This document shows, piece by piece, positions 52,539 to 62,114 of a stretch of DNA of 64,000 bases. The stretch lies in assembly GCF_000024365.1 (NCBI RefSeq), contig NC_013235.1:1364001-1428000 (forward strand), read 5' to 3'. The DNA comes from Nakamurella multipartita DSM 44233. GTDB taxonomy: Bacteria > Actinomycetota > Actinomycetes > Mycobacteriales > Nakamurellaceae. The notes beneath the pieces are model-generated. The model was given only the letters and a program-made list of their open reading frames with translations. It made no database searches and was not told the DNA's origin. A program made the position numbers and the translations under genes. Numbering within the stretch: position 1 is the first letter of the stretch; each line of letters opens with the position of its first letter.

Positions 52539-53164
52539 CCGGCACCGCAACCCAGACCCTGGACCGCACCCCCGACATCGACCCGATCGACCCGGCCGCC
52601 GACGTGGCCGGCCGCCTGGACGGCGTGACCGTCGCCGCCCGGCAGGCCCGCTCGCTCGCGCAGCAGGCCGGCCGGCTCACCCTGGAGAACCTGCCCGGCC
52701 GTGACCTGGATCCGGACGAGCTGGTCGAGCTGGCCAGCTCGGTGGCCAGCGATCCCGGGCCGCTGGCACCGCACATCGCGTTCAGCGACGACAAGCGGCA
52801 CTACGTCAGCCTGCACCGGGACAGCCACGTCGACGTCTGGCTGCTGTGCTGGACGCCGGAGAACGACACCGGCTGGCACGACCACGACATCTCCTCGGGG
52901 GCGGTCGCGGTGCTGCGCGGGGCGCTCACCGAGCACAACCTGGCCGTCGCCCAGGACAGCATCCGCACCGACGTGGTCGCCGGGGAGGTGTTCGGCTTCG
53001 GACCGGATCACATCCACCGCCTGACCGGCCGGGATCCGGGCAGCGTCTCGGTGCACGCCTACTCGCCGCCGCTGTGGCGGATGGGCCAGTACACCCTGGG
53101 GCCGGGCGGGCAGCTCCGGCGCCGGGCGGTGTCCTACGCCGACGAGTTGCGGCCGCTGGACTGA
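52535..53164 (+). CDS. Cysteine dioxygenase family protein
   Basis: 209 residues of the CDO type I cupin family. Iron ligands His115 and His117 in GWHDHDISSGAVAVLRG and His159 in FGFGPDHIHRL are visible, followed by VSVHAYSPPL, as in bacterial CDOs. The enzyme oxidises cysteine to cysteine sulfinate with O2; related thiol dioxygenases use 3-mercaptopropionate, which sequence alone does not exclude. The ATG at 52535 has GGAGAA upstream and overlaps the amidohydrolase stop. The Cys leader upstream fits cysteine as substrate. Confidence 0.85.
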   Translation: MTGTATQTLDRTPDIDPIDPAADVAGRLDGVTVAARQARSLAQQAGRLTLENLPGRDLDPDELVELASSVASDPGPLAPHIAFSDDKRHYVSLHRDSHVDVWLLCWTPENDTGWHDHDISSGAVAVLRGALTEHNLAVAQDSIRTDVVAGEVFGFGPDHIHRLTGRDPGSVSVHAYSPPLWRMGQYTLGPGGQLRRRAVSYADELRPLD

Positions 53165-53167
53165 CCC

Positions 53168-53196
53168 TTGTGCGGGCAAATGTTAGTGACTAACAT
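53168..53196 (+). promoter_or_regulatory. Promoter of the tetR-ABC operon (leaderless)
   Basis: TTGTGC (53168-53173), 17-nt spacer, TAACAT (53191-53196), 6 nt before the ATG at 53203. Confidence 0.7.
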
Positions 53197-53200
53197 TTGC
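53176..53200. promoter_or_regulatory. TetR operator, 25-bp perfect palindrome
   Basis: GCAAATGTTAGT, one central G, then ACTAACATTTGC. It covers the promoter spacer and the -10, so a bound TetR dimer would block RNA polymerase. Its AT-rich sequence stands out in this GC-rich DNA. Confidence 0.85.
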
Positions 53201-53202
53201 TC

Positions 53203-53775
53203 ATGACCATTCGTGAGACGGCGACTAGCCGGACCCAGCGCACCCGGGCCCGGTTGCAGACCGCGGCCCTGGAGCTGTTCGCCCGGCAGGGCTACGAGGC
53301 GACGACGGTGGCGCAGATCGCGGCCGCGGCCGGGGTCACCGAGATGACCTTCTACCGCCACTTCGGGACCAAGGACCAGCTGCTGCTGGACGACCCGTAC
53401 GACCCGCTGATGGCCGGCGCCGTCGCCGCTCAACCGCCGGGGCTGCCCCCGGTGATCCGGGCGGTCCGGGGGATCCGCGCGGCCTGGCGGGCCGTGCCGA
53501 TCCAGGACACCGGGCCGGTACGGGACCGGCTGGCCATCGTGGCCGCGACGCCCAGCCTGGCGGCGGCGGTCCGGGCCAACACCGCGGCCAGCGAAGCCGC
53601 GATCGGCGCCGAGCTGGCGGCCGGGGGCGCCGATCCGCGAGAGGCGGCGATCGCCGCGGCCGCGGTGATGGCGGCCCTGATGACGGCGCTGCTGCAGTGG
53701 GGGCGGGACGGCGACGGCACCCTGTCCGCGGCGATCGAGCGAGCCCTGGACGTGGTGGAGGCCCACCATGACTGA
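53203..53775 (+). CDS. TetR-family transcriptional regulator
   Basis: 190 residues. TetR_N DNA-binding domain: RTRARLQTAALELFARQGYE, then TTVAQIAAAAGVTEMTFYRH and FGTKDQLLLD. The C-terminal ligand domain is Ala-rich helical. It starts at the ATG at 53203, directly behind its operator and leaderless promoter, so it is autorepressed. The stop overlaps the ABC ATPase start by 8 bp. The inducer, likely a substrate of the transporter, is unknown. Confidence 0.95.
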   Translation: MTIRETATSRTQRTRARLQTAALELFARQGYEATTVAQIAAAAGVTEMTFYRHFGTKDQLLLDDPYDPLMAGAVAAQPPGLPPVIRAVRGIRAAWRAVPIQDTGPVRDRLAIVAATPSLAAAVRANTAASEAAIGAELAAGGADPREAAIAAAAVMAALMTALLQWGRDGDGTLSAAIERALDVVEAHHD

Positions 53776-54496
53776 CCGACTGCGTCTGACCGGGGTGACC
53801 CGCGCCTACCGCGGCGGTGCCGGTGTCCGCAGCGTGGACCTGGACGTGCAGGCCGGCGAGGTGCACGCGCTGGTCGGGCTCAACGGGGCCGGCAAGTCGA
53901 CCCTGATGAAACTGATGGTGGGCATGCTGCGACCCGACGCCGGTGAACTGGCCGTCCTCGGCGCGGACGTGCGGGTCGCCGGCCCGGACCGGTGGGCCCG
54001 GGTCGGGGCCGTCATCGAATACCCGCTGGCCTACGGCGAACTGGACGGCCGGACCAACCTGGAGCTGGCGGCGCGGCTGCGCGGGGTGCCGGCCCGCCGT
54101 ATCCGGCCGATGGTCGACGACGTGCTGGCCGAGCTGGATCTGCACCGCTACGCGAGCGTGCCGGCCCGGCGGATGTCACTGGGGAACAAGCAACGGCTCG
54201 GCCTGGCCGCCGCCCTGCAGCATCGGCCCGACCTGATCGTCCTCGACGAGCCGACGAACGCGCTGGATCCGGCCGGGATCATCCTGCTGCGGGAGGCGCT
54301 GCTGCGGCGGGCCGCCGACGGCGCCGGAGTGCTGGTGTCCAGCCACCACCTGGACGAGGTGGCCCGGATCGCCACCCGGATCACCGTCATCGCCGACGGG
54401 CGGGTGGTCGGCCGGCTGGACCCGGACGGCGTGGACATCGAACGGTCCTTCTTCGCCCTGGTGCACGCGGCCACGACGAGCGGAGCGCGGTCATGA
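53768..54496 (+). CDS. ABC transporter ATP-binding protein
   Basis: 242 residues. Walker A GLNGAGKSTLMK, signature region RMSLGNKQRLGLA (LSGGQ replaced by SLGNKQ, as in many bacitracin/lantibiotic-type exporters), Walker B LIVLDEPTNALDP, and the switch His in VSSHHLDEVA. With the following permease it forms an exporter, probably of a drug or peptide. Under TetR control in the same operon. Confidence 0.95.
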   Translation: MTDRLRLTGVTRAYRGGAGVRSVDLDVQAGEVHALVGLNGAGKSTLMKLMVGMLRPDAGELAVLGADVRVAGPDRWARVGAVIEYPLAYGELDGRTNLELAARLRGVPARRIRPMVDDVLAELDLHRYASVPARRMSLGNKQRLGLAAALQHRPDLIVLDEPTNALDPAGIILLREALLRRAADGAGVLVSSHHLDEVARIATRITVIADGRVVGRLDPDGVDIERSFFALVHAATTSGARS

Positions 54497-55254
54497 ACCT
54501 GTTCCGAGCGGCGCTGGCCGTCGAGGCCGGTAAGGCCCGGGCGGCGCGGGTGCTGTGGGCGACCGGGATCCTGCTGACGATGGGGGTGGCCGCGCTGGCC
54601 GGCGGGATGGTCGCCGCCGTCCGTTCCGGCAACGCCGAGGTCGCGGCCAAGATGGGGCCGGCCGCGGCGACCGGCGACTGGTCCGCACTGCTGTCGGTGG
54701 CCGCGCAGATCACCGCGGCCGGCGGGCTGCTGGCGTTCGGGGTCGGGGTCAGTTGGCTCACCGGACGGGAGTTCGCCGACCGCACCATCTCGGCCCTGTT
54801 CGGGCTGCCGGTGGGTCGCGGCACCATCGCGACGGCCAAGCTGGCCGTCTACGCCGTCTGGGCGCTGGCCGTGTCGGCGGCGGTGTGCCTGGTGCTGCCC
54901 GTCGTCGGTCTGCTCGTCGGCCTGGGCCTGCCGACCGCGGCCGATGCGGCCGGCCTGGCCCGGCAGTTCGCACTGGGGGTGCTGACCGCGCTGATCGCCG
55001 TGCCGGCCGGCTGGGCCGCCTCCCTGGGCCGCGGATTGCTGCCCGGGATCGCCACCGCCGTCGGCCTTCTCGTGGTCGCCCAGGTGGTGGCCATCGCCGA
55101 CGTCGGCGGCTGGATTCCGTTCGTCGCCCCGGCCTTCTGGGCGCTGGCCCCGTCCGGGGCGACGGCGACCGCGCTGGTCACTGTTCCGCTCGTGCCGGCC
55201 GTCTTCGGGGTGGCCACCGTGTGGGTGTGGCGGCGGCTGCAAATGGACCGGTAG
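54493..55254 (+). CDS. ABC transporter permease
   Basis: 253 residues with six hydrophobic segments of the ABC-2 type. EFADRTISALFGLPVGRGTI between helices 2 and 3 is a typical ABC-2 permease loop. The ATG at 54493 overlaps the ATPase stop (ATGA). Together they make an export system; substrate unknown. Confidence 0.9.
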   Translation: MNLFRAALAVEAGKARAARVLWATGILLTMGVAALAGGMVAAVRSGNAEVAAKMGPAAATGDWSALLSVAAQITAAGGLLAFGVGVSWLTGREFADRTISALFGLPVGRGTIATAKLAVYAVWALAVSAAVCLVLPVVGLLVGLGLPTAADAAGLARQFALGVLTALIAVPAGWAASLGRGLLPGIATAVGLLVVAQVVAIADVGGWIPFVAPAFWALAPSGATATALVTVPLVPAVFGVATVWVWRRLQMDR

Positions 55255-56310
<1,056 letters not shown>

Positions 56311-56399
56311 CCTGCTGAAACCGGCGCCGACGGGGAACACTCACCCGACGAGAGTCAGATCGGTCCGATCCCGGATTGACCCACCGACCCGGAGGTCCC

Positions 56400-57485
56400 A
56401 TGGTCACCACCCCCGAGCGCACCGCCGGGAAGGGCCCGGTCCCCCAGGACCCACCCCCGGTGGGCCGGCTCGTCCTGCTGGGCAAGCGCATCGCCTCCCG
56501 CCCGGGCATCAAACACCTGATCGCGGCGATCACCCGGTACGGCGACCGGCTGGGCAGCCAGTTCGCCGGCGCGATGACCTACTTCTCGTTCCTGTCGCTG
56601 GTGCCGATCCTGATGGTCGGGTTCTCGGTCGGCGGCATCGTGCTGCGCAACAACCAGGAACTGCTGGCCCGGTTGGAGAGCGAGATCGCGGCGATGCTGC
56701 CGAAGGAGATCGCCGACCCGATCGTGGCCCTGATCGACAGCGTGGTGGCCAACCCTCTCGGTGTGGGCATCGTCGGTCTGCTGATCGCCCTGTATTCCGG
56801 GATCGGCTGGATGGGCAACCTGCGCAAGGCCGTCCGAGCGTTGTGGGGCAAGCAGTTCGAGACCGGCAAGGCCACCGCGGACAACCTGGTCGTCGGCACG
56901 CTCAAGGACCTGGGGGCGCTGGCCGGCCTGGCCGTGGCGATCGTCGTTTCGCTGGGCCTGAGCGCGGTCGGCAGCCAGTTCGCCAGTGCGGTGGCCGACC
57001 TGCTCGGCCTGGGCGACCAGGCGTGGCTGGTGCCGGTGCTGACCGTGACGACCATCCTGATCGCCATGGCCGCCGACGTGTTGATCTTCATGTGGGTCTA
57101 CACGGTGCTGCCGCCCAAGAGCCAGCGCTCCTCGTTCAAGGCCCGGCTGCGCGGATCGATCGTCGCCGCGATCGGCTTCGAGATCCTCAAGTACGCCCTG
57201 ACCACGATCCTGCCGGCCTTCACCGGCACGTCGCGGACGGCGGCGATCTTCGGCCCGGTCATCGGTTTGCTGTTCTTCTTCAATCTGGTCGCGCAGCTGG
57301 TGCTGTTCGTCGCGGCCTGGGTGGCGACCGCCGACGGCGGGGCCGACGACGACGAGCACGACCCCCTGCCCGAGGTGCCCGAGGCCACGTTCATCGTGCG
57401 CAAGGAGCCGTCCCGGGCGCGGCTGGCCGCCCTGCTCGGGGTCGGCGCCGCATTGGGCTGGGGGGCCGGCCGCCGCAAGGAGTGA
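56400..57485 (+). CDS. yhjD: YhjD/YihY/BrkB family inner-membrane protein
   Basis: 361 residues with six membrane helices. The conserved family block GSQFAGAMTYFSFLSLVPIL is in helix 1, followed by GWMGNLRKAVRALWG and FGPVIGLLFFFNLVAQLVLF. This family was once called ribonuclease BN by mistake; its members are membrane proteins, in E. coli linked to lipid A precursor export. I use the ATG at 56400; a start at 56376 is possible. C-terminal soluble tail ending GAGRRKE. Confidence 0.92.
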   Translation: MVTTPERTAGKGPVPQDPPPVGRLVLLGKRIASRPGIKHLIAAITRYGDRLGSQFAGAMTYFSFLSLVPILMVGFSVGGIVLRNNQELLARLESEIAAMLPKEIADPIVALIDSVVANPLGVGIVGLLIALYSGIGWMGNLRKAVRALWGKQFETGKATADNLVVGTLKDLGALAGLAVAIVVSLGLSAVGSQFASAVADLLGLGDQAWLVPVLTVTTILIAMAADVLIFMWVYTVLPPKSQRSSFKARLRGSIVAAIGFEILKYALTTILPAFTGTSRTAAIFGPVIGLLFFFNLVAQLVLFVAAWVATADGGADDDEHDPLPEVPEATFIVRKEPSRARLAALLGVGAALGWGAGRRKE

Positions 57486-57497
57486 GCGCCGAACCGA

Positions 57498-59150
57498 TCA
57501 GCCCTCGGGTTTGGATTCGGGCCTGGGCTCGGTCGTCGGCTGGGTCGTCGGCTCGGTCGTCGGCTCGGCCTTGGGTTCGGAAGCCGGTTCCGGCGCCGGC
57601 TCGGGCGCGGTTTCGGACTGCGGTTCGGACGCGGGTTCGGACGCCGCCGCGGAAGATTCCGCGGCCGACGTTTCCGGAGAAGGCTCGGCCGACGTCTCGG
57701 GTGTGGTCGCGGCGGTGGCCTCGGTCACCGGTTCCGCTGAAGGTTCCGCGGCCGATTCCGGGTTCGGGGCCGCTGCCGGTTCCGGGTCGGGCCCGGGTTC
57801 GGGCTTGGGCTTGGCGTCGCCGGCGAAGCTGGCCCGCTTGTTCAGGGCCCGCCGGCGGATGAGCAGCACGATGCCGGCGGCGACCACCAGCAGGCCGACG
57901 CCGGCCAGGATCCAGGCCACCGGGATGCCGCTGGAGGACTCGCCGGCGGTCGGGCTCGATTCGCCGGTGGACACGGCGGCGGGGGAGGCGCTCGCCGACG
58001 CCGAGGGCGAGGCGGACGGGGTGAGGCTGGGTGTGGGGGTCGGCCCGGCGGTCGCCTCGGCCAACGAGGTGACCAGCGTGCCGACCGGAGCGGTGCCGGC
58101 GGGCAGGGCGAAGCCCCAGTCCAGCAGGGACGCGGCCTGCATCCACTGCCGTCGCGGCTGCTGGGTGCCGTGCATCATCGTGACGACCAGCCGCCGCCCG
58201 TCCTTGGCCGCCATCCCGACGAAGGTGTTGCCGGCGTCGTCGGTGAACCCGGTCTTGCCGCCGAGGGCGCCGGGGTACTGGGCCAGCAGCTGGTTGTCGT
58301 TGGCGGCGATGTAGCCCTCGCCGCTGGCCGCCGGTACCCGGATGTCGGGCCGGGCGATGATCTCCGGAAACGGAGCGATGGCCATGTCCGCCTTGGCGAA
58401 CAGGGCCAGGTCGTAGGCCGAGGTCGACTGGCCGGGCCCGTCCAGGCCGGACGGGGTGGCCGCCCGCGTGTCCAGCGCGCCCAGCGCCTTGGCGGTGGCG
58501 TTCATGTCGGCGATGGTCTTGTCGTACCCGCCGTTGGTCCGGGCCAGCGCGTTGGCCGCGTCGTTGCCCGAGATCATCACCAGGTACGAGAGCAGGTCCC
58601 GGACGGTGTAGGTGCCGCCGGCCTCGATGCCGACCCGGGTGCCGTCCTGGGCGGTGTCGGCCTGGGTGCCCTGCACGACCTGGTCCAGGTTGGTCAGGTT
58701 CTTGAGCATGACCTGCGCGGTCAGCAGCTTGAGCGTGCTGGCCGGGCGGTAGCGACCGTGCGGATCCTTGGCCGCCAGCACCTCGCCGGTGTCCAGATCG
58801 GCGATCAGCCAGGCGCCGGCCGAGATGTCCGATGGCAGGGCGGGGGAGTTCGCCGGCACGATCAGCCCGCACCCGCCCAGCGCCGCGCCGCCCACCGGTT
58901 GGGCAGGGACGGGCAGCGGCTCGGGCGGGCTCTGCCCGTCGGGCACGTTCTCGGACGTGTCGACGGGCGGCGGCGGTTGGTTCCGTTGCGCACAGTCGTC
59001 GGTCGAGGGGGTTTCGACGGTGACGCTCGGCGGCACGTACGGGTCGGTATTGGGGGTCGCGGAGGCCGGGACGGGCGCGGCGACCAGGCAGCCGGCGATC
59101 AGGAACGTGGCCCCGACCAGGGCGACGCGCCGGGGCAGGGAGGCGGACAT
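57498..59150 (-). CDS. dacB: D-alanyl-D-alanine carboxypeptidase (DacB/PBP5-type) with long C-terminal tail
   Basis: 550 residues. Signal sequence 1-31 with a possible lipobox LIAGC (Cys21). Pro-rich linker, then peptidase S11 domain: nucleophile SxxK at Ser138-Lys141 (RPASTLKLLT), SGN in VMISGNDAANAL, and KTG in LGGKTGFTDDAG. A C-terminal membrane helix (about 410-432) is followed by about 115 residues of Glu/Pro/Ala/Ser repeats. It trims pentapeptides in peptidoglycan outside the membrane; the tail would be cytoplasmic if the topology is as drawn. Position near trpS and yhjD matches mycobacterial dacB1. Confidence 0.93.
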   Translation of the reverse strand: MSASLPRRVALVGATFLIAGCLVAAPVPASATPNTDPYVPPSVTVETPSTDDCAQRNQPPPPVDTSENVPDGQSPPEPLPVPAQPVGGAALGGCGLIVPANSPALPSDISAGAWLIADLDTGEVLAAKDPHGRYRPASTLKLLTAQVMLKNLTNLDQVVQGTQADTAQDGTRVGIEAGGTYTVRDLLSYLVMISGNDAANALARTNGGYDKTIADMNATAKALGALDTRAATPSGLDGPGQSTSAYDLALFAKADMAIAPFPEIIARPDIRVPAASGEGYIAANDNQLLAQYPGALGGKTGFTDDAGNTFVGMAAKDGRRLVVTMMHGTQQPRRQWMQAASLLDWGFALPAGTAPVGTLVTSLAEATAGPTPTPSLTPSASPSASASASPAAVSTGESSPTAGESSSGIPVAWILAGVGLLVVAAGIVLLIRRRALNKRASFAGDAKPKPEPGPDPEPAAAPNPESAAEPSAEPVTEATAATTPETSAEPSPETSAAESSAAASEPASEPQSETAPEPAPEPASEPKAEPTTEPTTQPTTEPRPESKPEG

Positions 59151-59211
59151 CGTGACCTACGGTAACGCCCGCCCCGTGAACCGCCTGTCAGCGGGCGGTC
59201 ACCGGCCGGTC

Positions 59212-59604
59212 TCAGGACTCGGCGGAACGGCCCGCGGCCGCGGCCTCCTGCGACTGCTCGATCTGCCGGCGCACATCGTCCATGTCCAGGTCGCGGACGG
59301 CGCCGATCAGCTGCTCCAGGGACGGCGCGGGCAGCGCACCGGCCTGGGAGAAGACCAGGATCCCGTCCCGGAACGCCATCAGCGTCGGGATGGAGCGGAT
59401 GTTCGCGGCCGCCGCGAGCTGCTGCTCGGCTTCGGTGTCGATCTTGCCGAAGACGATGTCGGAGTGTGTCTGCGAGGCCGACTCGAAGATCGGCGCGAAC
59501 ATCTGGCACGGCCCGCACCAGCCGGCCCAGAAATCGACCAGCACGATGCCGTCACCGGACACGGTGCTCTCGAAATTTGCCTTGGTCAGCTCGATGGTGG
59601 CCAT
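59212..59604 (-). CDS. trxA: Thioredoxin
   Basis: 130 residues with active site WCGPC (Cys30, Cys33) in VLVDFWAGWCGPCQMF, the cis-Pro in IRSIPTLMAF, and a C-terminal extension of about 25 residues (DDVRRQIEQSQEAAAAGRS) beyond the usual fold. The ATG at 59604 has GGAGGG upstream; the frame is open to 59760 but that part is unsupported. Cytoplasmic dithiol reductant. Confidence 0.95.
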   Translation of the reverse strand: MATIELTKANFESTVSGDGIVLVDFWAGWCGPCQMFAPIFESASQTHSDIVFGKIDTEAEQQLAAAANIRSIPTLMAFRDGILVFSQAGALPAPSLEQLIGAVRDLDMDDVRRQIEQSQEAAAAGRSAES

Positions 59605-59725
59605 CAGAAATATCCCTCCGGGATCGTGTGGACGCTGCGACGAAATGGGTCGCGAATCTGGCAAGCACAACCCGGCGCCCACCGGGCGCATTCCCGACGG
59701 CCCGGTCGCTGGTGCGGGGGACCGG

Positions 59726-60454
59726 TCAGGGGGCCGGTGCGTCGGGGGCGCCCGGCGCACCGATCAGCAGGTCCTCCACCGCCCGGCGCACCTGCACCAG
59801 GTGCGCGGTCATCGCCTCCTGGGCGCGCTCGGGCGATCCCGCGTCGATGGCCGCGACGATCGCGGCGTGCTCGCGGTTGGCCGCATCACGCCGATGCGCG
59901 ATCAGGTTGAGCGTCTCGGACTGGCGGGCGGCGGCGGTGCCCATGGTGGCCTGCAGGTCGATGAAGACCCGGTTGCCACTGGCCCGGGCGATGGCCGCGT
60001 GGAACGAGGCGTCCAGCTCGACCCAGCGGGCCGGTTCGGTGGTGGCCAGCATCCGATCCAGCATCCCGTGCAGCTCGGCGAGCTGCTCGGGGGAGCGGCG
60101 GGCGGCGGCCAGGCCGGCCACCGGGATCTCGACGTGCGGCCGGGCCTCGAACAGATCCTGGCTGGAGTAGTTGCCCACGGTCAGGGTGGCCGGGACGTGG
60201 TCGGCGATGACGAAGGTCCCGCTGCCGGTCCGGGTCCGGGTCAGGCCCAGGGTCTCGCACGAGCGCAGCGCCTCCCGGACCACCGTGCGGCTGACCCCGT
60301 ACCGGGTGGCCAGCGCGGCCTCCGAGGGCAACCGATCGCCCACCGGTAGCTCGCCCCGCTCGATGGCGCCCCGTAGATCGGCCAGCACCGCCTCGGCGGC
60401 GGAGACCCGGGCGTACTTGGGTGCCGAGGTTGTCCAGCTGTCGGACGAGCTCAT
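59726..60454 (-). CDS. GntR/FadR-family transcriptional regulator
   Basis: 242 residues. Winged HTH: LRGAIERGELPVGDRLPSEA, then ALATRYGVSRTVVREALRSC, and the wing TRTRTGSGTFV. FCD ligand domain (about 95-230) with metal-site-like residues in ELDASFHAAIARASGN and ANREHAAIVAAIDAG. It is divergent from aspA; the 220-bp intergenic region has two short palindromes. A repressor or activator of aspA-asparaginase-permease, responding to aspartate or related acids, is likely but inferred from context. Confidence 0.93.
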   Translation of the reverse strand: MSSSDSWTTSAPKYARVSAAEAVLADLRGAIERGELPVGDRLPSEAALATRYGVSRTVVREALRSCETLGLTRTRTGSGTFVIADHVPATLTVGNYSSQDLFEARPHVEIPVAGLAAARRSPEQLAELHGMLDRMLATTEPARWVELDASFHAAIARASGNRVFIDLQATMGTAAARQSETLNLIAHRRDAANREHAAIVAAIDAGSPERAQEAMTAHLVQVRRAVEDLLIGAPGAPDAPAP

Positions 60455-60495
60455 GGGCGTCAGGGTAAGTCGGGGACCGGACGACGTGGGCCGCT

Positions 60496-60560
60496 GTGAC
60501 CAGCGTCACGGTTGACGGTTGGAAGCCAGGCTCATTTGTTCTTCACAACCTGTCCGACAG
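60496..60560. promoter_or_regulatory. Two short palindromes between the GntR gene and aspA (candidate operators)
   Basis: GTGACCAGCGTCAC at 60496-60509 and CTGTCCGACAG at 60550-60560, the second directly before a TTGACA (60562-60567) that could be the aspA -35. FadR-type regulators bind short palindromes of this size. No clear -10 was found. Confidence 0.45.
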
Positions 60561-60674
60561 CTTGACAGCTAGGTAGCCGGGTAGCAACGAAGCTCCTCCG
60601 TCGTGATCTGCAAGTGCCTGCAGCAATCCGTTCGTCCGGTCAGATTCTTCCTGTCAGAAGGGTGCCCACCACTC

Positions 60675-62114
60675 ATGTCCATCGCCACCAGCGAGATCGC
60701 CCCCGAGAGTGCGGTCGAGGTGCGCAGCGAGCACGACCTGCTCGGCTACCTCGACGTCCCGGCCCAGTCCTACTACGGCGTGCACACCGCGCGGGCCGTC
60801 GAGAACTTCCCGATCAGCGGCATCCAGCTGGCGATCTACCCGCTGTTCATCGGCGCGCTGGCCACCGTCAAGCAGGCCGCGGCCACCGCGAACCGCGACA
60901 TCGGTGCCCTCGACCCGGTCAAGGCGAACGCCATCATCGCGGCGGCCCAGGAGATCCGGCAGGGTGCGCTGCACGACCAGTTCGTGGTCGACATGATCCA
61001 GGGCGGCGCCGGCACCTCCACCAACATGAACGCCAACGAGGTCATCGCCAACCGCGCGCTGGAGCTGCTCGGCCACGCCCGGGGCGAGTACCAGCACCTG
61101 CACCCGCTGCAGGACGTCAACCTGGGTCAGAGCACCAACGACGTCTACCCGACCGCGATCAACATCGCGCTGGACGCCTACGTGGTCAAGCTCGACGCCG
61201 CGCTGGGCCGGCTGCACGCCGCCTACCTGCGCAAGGCCGACGAGTTCGCCGACGTGCTGAAGATGGGCCGCACCCAGCTGCAGGACGCCGTGCCGATGAC
61301 GCTGGGCCAGGAGTTCGGCGCCTTCGCCTCCACCCTGGCCGAGGACCGGCAGCGGCTGCAGGAGGCCCGCGCCCTGCTGCACGAGGTCAACCTGGGCGGT
61401 ACCGCGATCGGCACCGAGCTCAACGCTCACCCGGAGTACCGCCGGCACGTCGTGGCCGAACTGCGCCGCCTCACCGGCATCCAGACCCTGGTCTCGGCCA
61501 CCGATCTGGTCGAGGCGACCTCCGACGTCGGGCACTTCGTGCAGCTCTCCGGTGTGCTCAAGCGCGTCGCGGTCAAGCTGTCCAAGACCTGCAACGACCT
61601 GCGGCTGCTGTCCTCGGGCCCGCGGGCCGGCTTCGGCGAGATCAACCTGCCGGCCCGGCAGGCCGGCTCGTCGATCATGCCCGGCAAGGTCAACCCGGTG
61701 ATCCCCGAGGTCGTCAACCAGGTCGCCTTCGAGGTGATCGGCAACGACGTCACCGTGACCCTGGCCGCCGAGGGCGGGCAGCTGCAGCTCAACGCCTTCG
61801 AGCCGATCATCGCCCACTCGCTGTTCGCCGGTCTGGACCACCTGGCCGCCGCCGCGACCGTGCTGGCCGACAAGTGCATCGACGGCATCACCGCCAACCG
61901 CGAGCTGCTGCGCGACCGGGTCGCCAACTCGATCGGCCTGGTCACCGCGCTGAGCCCGGTCATCGGTTACGAGAACGCCACCGACGTCGCCCAGGACGCC
62001 CTGGTCAGCGGTCGGGGAGTGGCCGAGATCGTCGAGCAGCGGGGTCTGCTCAGCGCCGAGCGGATCGCCGCGATCCTGGATGCGATGGCCGCCGCGCCCG
62101 GTCCCCGGGCATGA
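60675..62114 (+). CDS. aspA: Aspartate ammonia-lyase
   Basis: 479 residues of the fumarase/aspartase superfamily. VVDMIQGGAGTSTNMNANEV, NLGQSTNDVYPTAINIAL, GRTQLQDAVPMTLGQEF, and the catalytic loop AGSSIMPGKVNPVIPEV are all present, with aspartase-like residues. It deaminates aspartate to fumarate and ammonia. The ATG at 60675 is used (the frame is open to 60603). The stop overlaps the asparaginase ATG (ATGA), so asparagine to aspartate to fumarate are linked steps. Confidence 0.95.
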   Translation: MSIATSEIAPESAVEVRSEHDLLGYLDVPAQSYYGVHTARAVENFPISGIQLAIYPLFIGALATVKQAAATANRDIGALDPVKANAIIAAAQEIRQGALHDQFVVDMIQGGAGTSTNMNANEVIANRALELLGHARGEYQHLHPLQDVNLGQSTNDVYPTAINIALDAYVVKLDAALGRLHAAYLRKADEFADVLKMGRTQLQDAVPMTLGQEFGAFASTLAEDRQRLQEARALLHEVNLGGTAIGTELNAHPEYRRHVVAELRRLTGIQTLVSATDLVEATSDVGHFVQLSGVLKRVAVKLSKTCNDLRLLSSGPRAGFGEINLPARQAGSSIMPGKVNPVIPEVVNQVAFEVIGNDVTVTLAAEGGQLQLNAFEPIIAHSLFAGLDHLAAAATVLADKCIDGITANRELLRDRVANSIGLVTALSPVIGYENATDVAQDALVSGRGVAEIVEQRGLLSAERIAAILDAMAAAPGPRA

